Shown here piece by piece: positions 35,258 to 43,419 of a stretch of 64,000 bases of DNA. A program made the translations under genes and the position numbers. This stretch comes from DATHKG01 sp035489435 (GTDB taxonomy: Bacteria; Bacteroidota; Bacteroidia; Chitinophagales; Chitinophagaceae). The stretch lies in the NCBI GenBank assembly GCA_035489435.1, contig DATHKG010000020.1, one strand, 5' to 3'. The notes below the pieces were generated by a model. The model was given only the letters and a program-made list of their open reading frames with translations. It was not told the origin of the DNA and did no database searches. The stretch's first letter is position 1, and each line of letters starts with the position of its first letter.

Positions 35258-36640
35258 GTGGCATTGATAAAAAGTATCTCGGGAATCCGGGGAACAATTG
35301 GCGGACAGACCGGTGATAATTTAACCCCTCTTGATGTTGTTAAATTCAGCGCAGCTTATGGAAGCTGGTTGCTCGAGAACAAAGCTTCAAATAAGAAGGT
35401 TATTGTAGGTCGTGATGGAAGGATCAGTGGATCTATGGTTCAGTCATTGGTGGTAAACACTTTGATTTCGCTTGGAATAGATGTGGTGGACATTGGTTTA
35501 TCAACCACACCAACCGTAGAACTGGTGGTTAAATGGGAGAATGCAGGGGGTGGTATTATCATAACTGCCAGCCACAATCCAAAAGAATGGAACGCACTAA
35601 AATTGCTAAACCATGAAGGTGAGTTCCTGGATGCTGAAGCCGGCGCCGTCATTCTGGAAAAAGCAAGACAGGAGAATTTTGATTTTGTATCGGTTGACAA
35701 ACTTGGAACAATAACTGCCGGGGAAAACTTCCTGCAGAATCATATTGATGCAGTGGTTAATTACCCGCTGGTAAACCTGGAAGCTATTCGTGACAAAAAC
35801 TATAAGATAGTTGTCGATGTTGTGAACAGTACCGGTGCTTTATTTATACCCCCGTTGTTAAAGGCGCTCGGTGTATCGGAAGTGATCGTTATTAATGGTG
35901 AAATCAATGGCAAATTTGCGCATAACCCCGAGCCTCTGCCGGAAAATCTTACCGAATTAAGTGCTGCGGTCAGAACCCATAGGGCAGATCTGGGGATCGC
36001 CGTGGATCCCGATGTGGATCGTTTGTGTTTTGTGAATGAAGATGGCAGCATGTTCGGTGAAGAATACACCCTGGTCGCCGTTGCCGATTATGTGCTCAGC
36101 AAAAGACCGGGAAATACGGTTAGTAATATGAGCAGCACGAAAGCGCTGAAGGAAATAACCATAAAAAATGGCGGCGAGTATTTCCCTTCTTCGGTTGGAG
36201 AAGTAAATGTGGTTGCGAAGATGAAGCAAAATAACGCAGTAATCGGCGGAGAAGGTAACGGTGGTATCATTGTCCCGGATCTCCATTATGGACGCGATGC
36301 CTTGATCGGTATTGGATTATTCTTATCTGCGCTTGCATCTCACAGGAATGGAATCAAATCATTCAGGGCAAAATATCCCGATTATTTTATTTCGAAAAAC
36401 AAGATCCAGCTCGAGAAAGAAACTGATATACCTACCTTGTTTGAGAAGATCCGCAAGAAATATAAAAATCAGCCCGTGAATACCGAAGATGGTCTCAAGA
36501 TTGAATTTGATGCCGATTGGGTACATCTCCGCACATCTAATACTGAACCCATTATTCGTATTTACGCCGAATCCAGTTTTGAAAGCACAGCAAATAATAT
36601 GGCATTAAGGCTGATGCACGATATAAAAGAGTTGAGTTAA
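35258..36640 (+). CDS. glmM: phosphoglucosamine mutase-type phosphohexomutase
   Basis: The 460-residue protein starts at GTG 35258, which is the only start in keeping with the domain boundary (ALIKSISGIRGTIGG is the family N-terminus). The phosphoserine loop is ITASHNPKEWNALK, the metal loop is DPDVDRLCFV, and the sugar loop contains GGEGNGG. The C-terminal phosphate-binding loop is RTSNTEP. It converts glucosamine-6-P to glucosamine-1-P for peptidoglycan and LPS precursors. The Bacteroidota enzyme could also act on other hexose phosphates. Its 3' end is followed by decaying copies of its own last codons. Confidence 0.88.
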   Translation: MALIKSISGIRGTIGGQTGDNLTPLDVVKFSAAYGSWLLENKASNKKVIVGRDGRISGSMVQSLVVNTLISLGIDVVDIGLSTTPTVELVVKWENAGGGIIITASHNPKEWNALKLLNHEGEFLDAEAGAVILEKARQENFDFVSVDKLGTITAGENFLQNHIDAVVNYPLVNLEAIRDKNYKIVVDVVNSTGALFIPPLLKALGVSEVIVINGEINGKFAHNPEPLPENLTELSAAVRTHRADLGIAVDPDVDRLCFVNEDGSMFGEEYTLVAVADYVLSKRPGNTVSNMSSTKALKEITIKNGGEYFPSSVGEVNVVAKMKQNNAVIGGEGNGGIIVPDLHYGRDALIGIGLFLSALASHRNGIKSFRAKYPDYFISKNKIQLEKETDIPTLFEKIRKKYKNQPVNTEDGLKIEFDADWVHLRTSNTEPIIRIYAESSFESTANNMALRLMHDIKELS

Positions 36641-36850
36641 GTGCCAAAGCTGATGCATGATAATAAGGAGTTAAGTTAAGCTGCCAAAACTGTGCATGAC
36701 ATTAAAGAATTAAGTTAAGGTGCCAAAACTGTGCATGATGCAATAGAATTAAGTAAAGTTGCTAAATCAGGTGGAAGCAATTATAGAGTTGGGACATAGT
36801 GCCAAAGCAGGTGCATGAATAACAGAAAGAAGAGTAGAATACCAAAGCTG
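36641..36850 (+). repeat. decaying tandem copies of the glmM 3' end
   Basis: The last 42 nt of glmM (36599-36640) are followed by copies of about 39-42 nt. The first is at 36641-36679 (GTGCCAAAGCTGATGCATGA and the GAGTTAAGTTAA end), then 36680-36718, 36719-36757, 36758-36798 and 36799-36840, each increasingly degraded. Several keep the TTAAGTTAA stop region. Confidence 0.75.
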
Positions 36851-36901
36851 GAGTTTGAGACTAAGTAGAGTTGATTGCCATGGTACCTAAAAGTTGAACA
36901 A

Positions 36902-38029
36902 ATGGATCGAATATATTTTGATAATGCTGCGACCACTTCGCTCGACCCGCTGGTGCTCGAAGCTATGATGCCTTATCTGACCGAAAAGTTCGGTAATCCA
37001 TCCTCCATCTATTCATATGGCCGCGAAGGAAGATTAGCTATCGAGACCGCCCGGAAGTCTGTTGCTAAAATTCTGAATGCTCACCCAGCAGAAATATTTT
37101 TCACATCGGGTGGAACCGAAAGCTCAAATACAGCCATCAATTCGGCGGTGAATGATCTCGGCTGTGGTCATATTATTACTTCTTCAATTGAACATCATGC
37201 TACGCTGCATACTGTGGAATACCTGGCCAGCCGGAACAAGATTAAATTAAGTTATATGAAATTATTGCCGGATGGTCATGTGGATCTGGATGATCTCCGG
37301 CTATTACTTTCATCTTCTCCCGAAAAGGCACTGGTGACTTTGATGCATGCAAACAATGAGATCGGTAACATCCTCGATATAAATGCAGCCGGTAATATTT
37401 GTAAAGAATTCGGAGCGATATTCCATTCCGATACGGTTCAGACAGTAGGTCATTTTCCGTTTGATCTTAGAAATACACCTGTACATTTTATCACCGGTGC
37501 AGGTCACAAATTTCATGGCCCCAAAGGTGTCGGTATTTTATACATCAATGAGAATGTAAAGATTTCGCCTTTTATTCATGGCGGTGGCCAGGAAAGAAAC
37601 ATGCGCGCGGGTACAGAAAACCTTTATGGTATCGTTGGCTTCGCAAAAGCATTGGAACTGGCAACTGCGAACTATGAAAAAGACCGTGTATATATTTCCG
37701 GTTTGAAGCAATACATGATGGGGCAGTTAAGCGAAAAGGTACCAGGGATCGAATTTAACGGAGATCCGGAGGGCAGGAGCCTGTATACAGTGCTGAGCGT
37801 TTCTTTCCCGAAAACTGAAAAATCGGAGATGATGCTTTTTAATCTGGATATTCATCATATCTGCGCGAGCGGTGGTAGCGCATGTACAAGCGGGGCCGAC
37901 CAGGGTTCTCATGTTATTCGGGCTATCAACAACAATCCTAACCAGGTGACGGTAAGATTTTCCTTTTCAAAACATAATACCAGGGAACAGGTTGACACCG
38001 TTATAAATATCCTCAACGAAATCGCTTAG
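36902..38029 (+). CDS. cysteine desulfurase (IscS/NifS-like)
   Basis: This PLP enzyme converts cysteine to alanine and passes the sulfur as a persulfide to Fe-S cluster, thiouridine or thiamine synthesis. The start at 36902 gives 375 residues and begins MDRIYFDNAATTSLDP, the family N-terminus. The frame extends 9 codons upstream without similarity. The PLP lysine is in TGAGHKFHGPKGVGIL. The sulfur-accepting Cys lies in the mobile loop CASGGSACTSGA. No iscU or sufBCD genes are adjacent, so which pathway it feeds is unclear. The stop codon is followed by a tandem copy of the last 12 codons. Confidence 0.93.
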   Translation: MDRIYFDNAATTSLDPLVLEAMMPYLTEKFGNPSSIYSYGREGRLAIETARKSVAKILNAHPAEIFFTSGGTESSNTAINSAVNDLGCGHIITSSIEHHATLHTVEYLASRNKIKLSYMKLLPDGHVDLDDLRLLLSSSPEKALVTLMHANNEIGNILDINAAGNICKEFGAIFHSDTVQTVGHFPFDLRNTPVHFITGAGHKFHGPKGVGILYINENVKISPFIHGGGQERNMRAGTENLYGIVGFAKALELATANYEKDRVYISGLKQYMMGQLSEKVPGIEFNGDPEGRSLYTVLSVSFPKTEKSEMMLFNLDIHHICASGGSACTSGADQGSHVIRAINNNPNQVTVRFSFSKHNTREQVDTVINILNEIA

Positions 38030-38079
38030 ATAACGGTGATAAATATTCTCGACGAAGTCGCTTAGATAGCGGTGATCAC
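38030..38079 (+). repeat. tandem copy of the cysteine desulfurase 3' end
   Basis: The 36 nt at 38030-38065 repeat the last 36 nt of the gene (37994-38029), in phase and ending with the same GTCGCTTAG/ATCGCTTAG. A partial third copy is at 38066-38079. Confidence 0.85.
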
Positions 38080-38213
38080 TTTTTCAATGTTTTGACTACA
38101 TCGATTCAATTTTTATCCGGACTTTAGCTATCCATGATTTAATCATTAAGTTCCACCCTGTCTGCCAAAGGTCTCTGTGGGCAGGTTCGACAATTTAATA
38201 TAGTTTAGCACGG

Positions 38214-39755
38214 ATGAATTATATCCTTGGAATTGATATCGGTACTTCGGGCACCAAAGCCGTTGCGTTTAGCCATGATGGTGAGATACTTGGTAACGCG
38301 TACAGGTCTTACGAGCCACTTGAGACCGTCCCTGGCCATCATGAACTGGATCCGGTTTTTTTATTTGAAGCGTTCATCCAAACAGTTTCCGAAATACTTA
38401 TTTCCTTAGAAGGCAAAGCTGCTCTCACTGCGATTTGTTTCAGCTCAGCTATGCATAGTTTGCTGTTGGTGGATAAAGAAAATCAACCCATAACAAACCT
38501 GGTCACCTGGGCCGATCTACGCAGCCGTAACCAGGCAGCAAGATTAAGAGCCTCACCGGAAGGTGCAGATATTTACAGGCTTTCGGGTACCCCGATTCAT
38601 CCGATGACACCGCTTTGTAAAATCATGTGGTTCAGGGAAACTGAACCTGCGCTTTTCAAAAAAGCAACACGTTTTATATCTATCAAAGAGTACATAGTGC
38701 ATCGGCTCACCGGGAAATACCTGGTAGATTATTCAATAGCTTCAGGCACCGGGTTATTTGACATCTACCATTTGAGGTGGAATCCGGTTGCATTGTCACT
38801 TGCAGGTATAACAATTGATCAACTAAGCCCACCCGTTACAACGACTCATATAGAACAGGTTGATTATCGTCTTAACAAAGATCTTTTGCTTCAAACTCAA
38901 CTTGTTTTGGGGGCCACCGATGGCTGTCTTGCAAATCTTGGATCTAATGCCGTGAAGCACGGCGATGTTGCAGTAACCATAGGTACAAGTGGTGCTGTGA
39001 GAATGGTGAACGCTGCTCCAAAATATGATGCGAAGGGGAGAATCTTCAATTACATTCTGACCCCTGAACTTTTCGTTTCAGGAGGACCGATTAATAACGG
39101 TGGCGTTTTATTGAAATGGTATACCGAAAACTTCCTGCAATATAATTTGGATATTTCTCAAAACGAAGCAGGTGTTTCGGAAGCTAAGGTTCAGTCTTTT
39201 CAAAATAAAGGTGATGCTTCCGGCGGTTTCGAAGCGTTCATAGAAACTGCTTCTACTGTGGCTCCGGGTTGCGAGGGATTAGTATTCCTTCCTTATATTC
39301 AGGGTGAGCGTGCTCCTGTATGGGACGCAGAAGCCAAGGGGGTGTTTTTTGGGATCAAATCTGTTCATACCCAGGCGCATTTCATACGTGCTATCATTGA
39401 AGGAATCTGCTTTTCACTGAGAGATGTGAGCCTGTCCATTGAAGAAACAATTGGAACCATCAACAATATTTATGCAAGTGGTGGATTTGTAAAGTCGCCG
39501 GCATGGGTGCAGATACTGTGCGACATACTTGGCAAAAAGGTTCATATAACCGATACTGCTGATGCATCATCAATTGGTGCTGCAATGCTGGGTTTATATG
39601 CAACAAATGTTATTCAAAAGGTTGAGGATGCATCCCGGTTTCTGACGATTCAAAAAACATATTCACCTGCAACAAACTCCTCCGCAGCTTACGACCGGAA
39701 CTTCGGGATCTACCAAAATCTCTACATTAAATTGAAAGAGGAATTCCGTATGTAG
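38214..39755 (+). CDS. gntK: FGGY-family kinase, probable gluconokinase
   Basis: The 513-residue ATP-dependent sugar kinase has the FGGY fold. The N-terminal phosphate loop is LGIDIGTSGTKAVAF. The substrate-binding segment CFSSAMHSLLLVD-TWADLRS fits gluconate kinase of this family better than xylulose or glycerol kinase. The C-terminal ATP site includes GTSGAVRM and NGGVLLKWY. It phosphorylates gluconate to 6-phosphogluconate for the pentose phosphate or Entner-Doudoroff route. Gluconate transport or dehydrogenase genes are not adjacent, so the substrate is inferred. It stands alone after the cysteine desulfurase. Confidence 0.8.
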   Translation: MNYILGIDIGTSGTKAVAFSHDGEILGNAYRSYEPLETVPGHHELDPVFLFEAFIQTVSEILISLEGKAALTAICFSSAMHSLLLVDKENQPITNLVTWADLRSRNQAARLRASPEGADIYRLSGTPIHPMTPLCKIMWFRETEPALFKKATRFISIKEYIVHRLTGKYLVDYSIASGTGLFDIYHLRWNPVALSLAGITIDQLSPPVTTTHIEQVDYRLNKDLLLQTQLVLGATDGCLANLGSNAVKHGDVAVTIGTSGAVRMVNAAPKYDAKGRIFNYILTPELFVSGGPINNGGVLLKWYTENFLQYNLDISQNEAGVSEAKVQSFQNKGDASGGFEAFIETASTVAPGCEGLVFLPYIQGERAPVWDAEAKGVFFGIKSVHTQAHFIRAIIEGICFSLRDVSLSIEETIGTINNIYASGGFVKSPAWVQILCDILGKKVHITDTADASSIGAAMLGLYATNVIQKVEDASRFLTIQKTYSPATNSSAAYDRNFGIYQNLYIKLKEEFRM

Positions 39756-39798
39756 ATTTAGCACTGTTTTAGCATCATGTTTTTTTAAATTAATACCC

Positions 39799-39960
39799 AT
39801 GAGTTGTTGTCCAGACTACAATTGATGCTGCTTGAAATATTCTGCTACTTCAGGTTATTATGATTCAGCCTGTCAAAGTCGTTACTGGCACAAGAGAGCC
39901 TACCGTGGATGGGTTGATCGCGTGAAAGGGAAAATGATGGCTGCAGCAATGAATAAATGA
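39799..39960 (+). pseudogene. short Cys-rich frame interrupted by one TGA
   Basis: The frame reads MSCCPDYN, a TGA (39823-39825), then CCLKYSATSGYYDSACQSRY and 25 more residues to a TGA at 39958-39960. The four Cys near the break and the otherwise sensible composition suggest a small Cys-rich protein broken by one stop, or a sequencing or assembly base error. A TTG just after the break could restart translation. The reading as a real gene is tentative. Confidence 0.3.
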
Positions 39961-40064
39961 TTTACATTATTATTTCTGTAAGGCATACACAATAAGGGAG
40001 TTCATTCTCACAAAAAATTTCATTTGTTCCTTTTCGATTCGGAGCACTGAACCGTTCGATGTAT

Positions 40065-40748
40065 TTACAATTTTTCTTTTAGCCGGTAAATGATATCCTT
40101 ATAGCTTTCGCTAATAGGAATTTCAAATTCGTTGATCTTAATTTGATTCCTTTCAATCTCAGAAATATAAGAACAGTTAATTAAATAAGAACGATGAACC
40201 CTGCAAAATGTACTGATCGGTAATAATTCGCTCAAATATTTCATCGTCATGTGAATTATTAAATTTCCGTTTGAGGTGTGTAAAATGATATAGTCTTTAA
40301 TAGATTGGGCATAAACTATATCATTATGATTAACTTTTAAGAGCTTCCCGGATATTTTAAAGTAAGTATAATCTTTCTCTTTATTAATCGTAATTGTATG
40401 ATGTTTAAAAATTTTATCTAAACTCTTCTTAAAACGCTCGATTGTTATTGGTTTTAACAGATAATCAACGGCTTCCAGTTCATAACTTGCTACAGCATAT
40501 TCAGAATAGGCAGTTGTAAAAATAACTGCCGGAGGGTTTTTAAGCGATTTCAAAAATTCTATGCCATTTAAAGCCGGCATTTTGATGTCCAGAAACATTA
40601 AGTCAATTTTTTGTTCGAGTAAAACTTCAAAGGCTTCAAAAGCTGTGCTGCATTTTTTGATCAGACATAATTGAGTAATACTATTCACATAGCTTTCTAA
40701 AATGTTCTGCGCAATCGGTTCGTCGTCAACAATCAGGCAATTAATCAT
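40065..40748 (-). CDS. LytTR family response regulator
   Basis: The 227-residue protein has a receiver domain in residues 1-120, with acidic D8/D9 and the phospho-acceptor D54 in LMFLDIKMPALNG. A LytTR DNA-binding domain covers about 130-227 (VNHNDIVYAQSIKDYIILHT and STFCRVHRSYLINCSYI). It binds DNA to regulate genes in response to its sensor. Its ATG overlaps the last bases of the upstream kinase gene, so the two are translated together. Neighbouring sequence is AT-rich compared with the rest of the window. Confidence 0.93.
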   Translation of the reverse strand: MINCLIVDDEPIAQNILESYVNSITQLCLIKKCSTAFEAFEVLLEQKIDLMFLDIKMPALNGIEFLKSLKNPPAVIFTTAYSEYAVASYELEAVDYLLKPITIERFKKSLDKIFKHHTITINKEKDYTYFKISGKLLKVNHNDIVYAQSIKDYIILHTSNGNLIIHMTMKYLSELLPISTFCRVHRSYLINCSYISEIERNQIKINEFEIPISESYKDIIYRLKEKL

Positions 40749-41797
40749 ATTAATGCTAAGGTCAAACTTACGTGATAGACTTTCTCATCGTTCTGTATTT
40801 GCAGCTTGTACTTTTTGGGGTACAAAATCTCCAGTCTTTTCTTGAGGTTCACTAAACCGATTCCGCAGGTATTTTTTTTGGAGCCTGCAATACTGTTACT
40901 TACTTCCATGATCAATTCTGCTTCTGTTTTGCAAATCACAACATCAACAAAACCTTCCTTTTGTTCTTCCTGAATGCCATGTTTAAAAGCATTTTCAATA
41001 AACGGCAGTAAAAGCAACGGACTTATCTTGCTGTCCTCGTCAATCCCCTGCACCTCAAAACTAATGGTTATCATTGAGCGATACCGAATATTTTCTACCT
41101 CTACATAATTACGAATAAATTCAATTTCTTCGTTTAAAGAAACAAATTTCTCATCTGTCCGGTAAAGGATGTACCGCATCATTTCTGCTAGTTTTGCAAC
41201 CAAGGGTGCAGTTTCCTCTGCCCTTTGCAATGCCAAACCATAAATGTTGTTCATCGTGTTAAAGAAAAAATGAGGTTGGAGTTGTGACTTCAGGTAGGTA
41301 AGTTCAGAAATAAGTTGCTCTTCTTTTAATGCCTTCATCTGCTCCTTTTGTTTATCAGCATGGATAAAATAAGCAAGACAACTGATGGCCAAAAATTCCT
41401 TAAACATATAAGCCAAACTATAACCAATAGAATTAACCTTATAAGCTTGTGTGGCGAGTGATCTTACTTCAGCCGATAAAAAGTCAAGATGCGCATAAAA
41501 ATAGTTAATTCCTTTTTGATAGGTGGAAAAGCATACTAAAAATAGTAAGACAAACCCTATAGATCTTAACAATTTTCTATTAGATAAATAATTCCGGACT
41601 ATCCGATAAAAAATATAAAATGCAGCCAAGCTGGAAGTGCCATAAGCTAAGCTATGCTCCAACTCGGAAAAAGAAATGCCAGAGATTTTTCTTTCCCAGA
41701 AATTATATTCAAGATCGGTAAGTATTCTAAATACATAAAAGTAAGTGGTGAAAAAAATCGCTTCTATTTTGAAATACTTTGAATACTTTATAGACAT
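40745..41797 (-). CDS. LytS/YehU-type sensor histidine kinase
   Basis: The 350-residue protein has about four hydrophobic helices in the first 145 residues and a cytoplasmic His_kinase (PF06580) domain with H176 in the motif LQPHFFFNTMNNIYGLAL. The ATP-binding C-terminal part contains LLLPFIENAFKHGIQ (N box) and TCGIGLVNLKKRLEILY (G box). It lacks a recognisable extracellular sensory domain, so the signal is probably sensed within the membrane. It pairs with the LytTR regulator, and a TlpA gene lies divergently upstream. Confidence 0.92.
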   Translation of the reverse strand: MSIKYSKYFKIEAIFFTTYFYVFRILTDLEYNFWERKISGISFSELEHSLAYGTSSLAAFYIFYRIVRNYLSNRKLLRSIGFVLLFLVCFSTYQKGINYFYAHLDFLSAEVRSLATQAYKVNSIGYSLAYMFKEFLAISCLAYFIHADKQKEQMKALKEEQLISELTYLKSQLQPHFFFNTMNNIYGLALQRAEETAPLVAKLAEMMRYILYRTDEKFVSLNEEIEFIRNYVEVENIRYRSMITISFEVQGIDEDSKISPLLLLPFIENAFKHGIQEEQKEGFVDVVICKTEAELIMEVSNSIAGSKKNTCGIGLVNLKKRLEILYPKKYKLQIQNDEKVYHVSLTLALI

Positions 41798-41976
41798 GTG
41801 TAAATGTAAATTTATCTAATCCTATCAAATATTTTGTCATCATATTTTCGACAGAAAACCTATTTTTTTCGACTATTCTTAAAATTTTACAATCTGTCGA
41901 ATTTATGATACGAGTAGTCTAATTAAAATTTTACACCCGCTGGTTCTAGATACATTTGAATATAAATATTAAATCT

Positions 41977-43062
41977 ATGAACGCTCTGAAAAAGACATGC
42001 TTCTTGTGTATCCTTTTAGTTTCAGCTACTTCAGCAATAACTCAAACTTTTAGAATAAGCGGGACAACCAGCGGAATTGTGGATGGAACCTGGTTGTATT
42101 TAAGAACCGCCTCACCGGAAAAAATGCTGGACTCCGCAAAAGTGCAAAATGGAAAATTTCGTTTAAGTGGTAAACGGGATGAAAAGGCTCAAATGGTCAT
42201 TATTTTCACCTCCAGATATAGTAATTATGTAAGATTCTGGGCTGAAGAAAACGTCCGCATACATCTTAACGAAGGCGAGTTCAAAAAAGCTGTAATTATA
42301 GGATCTAAAACTCAGTCTGAAAACGAAAGGCTTTTAATACTGAAAGTACCGCTAGATAAAAAAGAGGATAGCCTTTCCAGGCTATATCAGACTGAAAAAG
42401 ATTCGGTACGAAAGAAAATATTGCAGGATAAAATCAGAATTGCGAGGACTGAAAACCAGAATTTTGATATAGAATACATCAAAAGCAATTCAAAGTCTTT
42501 AGTCAGCGCCTATTTATTAGATATCTATGCCCCAATATTGGGTAAAGAAAAGACGGTTGCGTTATATCAAAATTTAAGTCCGGAAATAAAGCAAACTTCA
42601 TTTGCAAAGCATATCAGTAATTTTATTGAACTTAATAAAGATATTCAAGTCGGCAATAAATTCTCTGATTTTGAACAAGTGAATTCCAATGGGAATAAGG
42701 TTAAGCTGTCATCTGTTAAAGGAAAGTATACTTTATTGGAGTTTTGGGCTTCATGGTGCGGACCTTGCAGAAAAGAGAATCCTTCACTCGTGGCGACATA
42801 TAACATCTTTAAAGATAAAGGTTTTGTGATTTTTGGTGTTTCTGCTGATGAAAATAAAGCTTTCTGGTTGGAGGCAATTAAGGAGGATAAGTTGCCTTGG
42901 GAAAATGTGAGCGACCTAAGGGGGGATAAAAATGAAGCAGCCGTTATATATGGAATCACTGCTTATCCGTCTAATTATTTGATTGACGAAGACGGGGTAA
43001 TAATCGCAAAAGATTTAAGAGGCGATAAATTGAAGAAGAAATTAGAAGAGTTATTGCCGTGA
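41977..43062 (+). CDS. exported TlpA-like thioredoxin protein (paralogue)
   Basis: The ATG at 41977 gives 361 residues with a signal peptide (MNALKKTCFLCILLVSATSA); the frame extends upstream only through a TTG at 41956. The N-half fits DUF4369 (FRISGTTSGIVDGTWLYLRT). The C-half has the TlpA thioredoxin fold with FWASWCGPCRKENPSL as the active-site CxxC and cis-Pro in ITAYPSNYL. Its C-half resembles the 23069-24223 protein closely. It is divergent from the sensor kinase with a gap of about 180 bp, suggesting it may be a target of that system. The region is AT-rich. Confidence 0.87.
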   Translation: MNALKKTCFLCILLVSATSAITQTFRISGTTSGIVDGTWLYLRTASPEKMLDSAKVQNGKFRLSGKRDEKAQMVIIFTSRYSNYVRFWAEENVRIHLNEGEFKKAVIIGSKTQSENERLLILKVPLDKKEDSLSRLYQTEKDSVRKKILQDKIRIARTENQNFDIEYIKSNSKSLVSAYLLDIYAPILGKEKTVALYQNLSPEIKQTSFAKHISNFIELNKDIQVGNKFSDFEQVNSNGNKVKLSSVKGKYTLLEFWASWCGPCRKENPSLVATYNIFKDKGFVIFGVSADENKAFWLEAIKEDKLPWENVSDLRGDKNEAAVIYGITAYPSNYLIDEDGVIIAKDLRGDKLKKKLEELLP

Positions 43063-43234
43063 TTTAGTAATCACGCTGAGTATTACATGTTCGAAGCAAA
43101 TGTAACCCGTGGAGTACCCTATCAGTTAAATTCTTTTGGGTTAACGCGAACAGTTCCGGATATTTCATAAACTTCAAGATATTGCTAATTTTAATTGTTT
43201 ATTGAGAATCAGGTAAATTTCCAGATTCTTTGAA

Positions 43235-43395
43235 TACTCTAAGATCCCCAACAAAGCCGATCAGGGCAATAAAAGCGGATCGGAGACAAGAACAGCTCCC
43301 GGCATCAGCAAAGGTGTTAACCACGGGACACAGCCAAACAAAGGCACCATCCCGCTCACACGGAGCGAAGGAATGCAAAAGAACTCTGCAAAATT
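43235..43395. repeat. modular inverted-repeat element, copy 5 (truncated, type B)
   Basis: Only one half is present: part of the core at 43253-43297 (GCCGATCAGGGCAATAAAAG and CGGATCGGAGACAAGAACAG), then GTGTTAACCACGGGACACAG and a single type B arm at 43337-43362. It lies between the convergent TlpA and mutS genes, as do the other copies in their gaps. Confidence 0.75.
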
Positions 43396-43419
43396 GTGCT
43401 GATACCACGCTCAAGATCT

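Noticed and set aside
38150..38190. A tRNA-like GGTTCGA word
   Set aside because: No cloverleaf arms or acceptor stem can be built around it.
39799..39960. A selenoprotein with TGA as selenocysteine
   Set aside because: No SECIS-like hairpin was found after the TGA and no sel genes are in the window. A broken frame is simpler.
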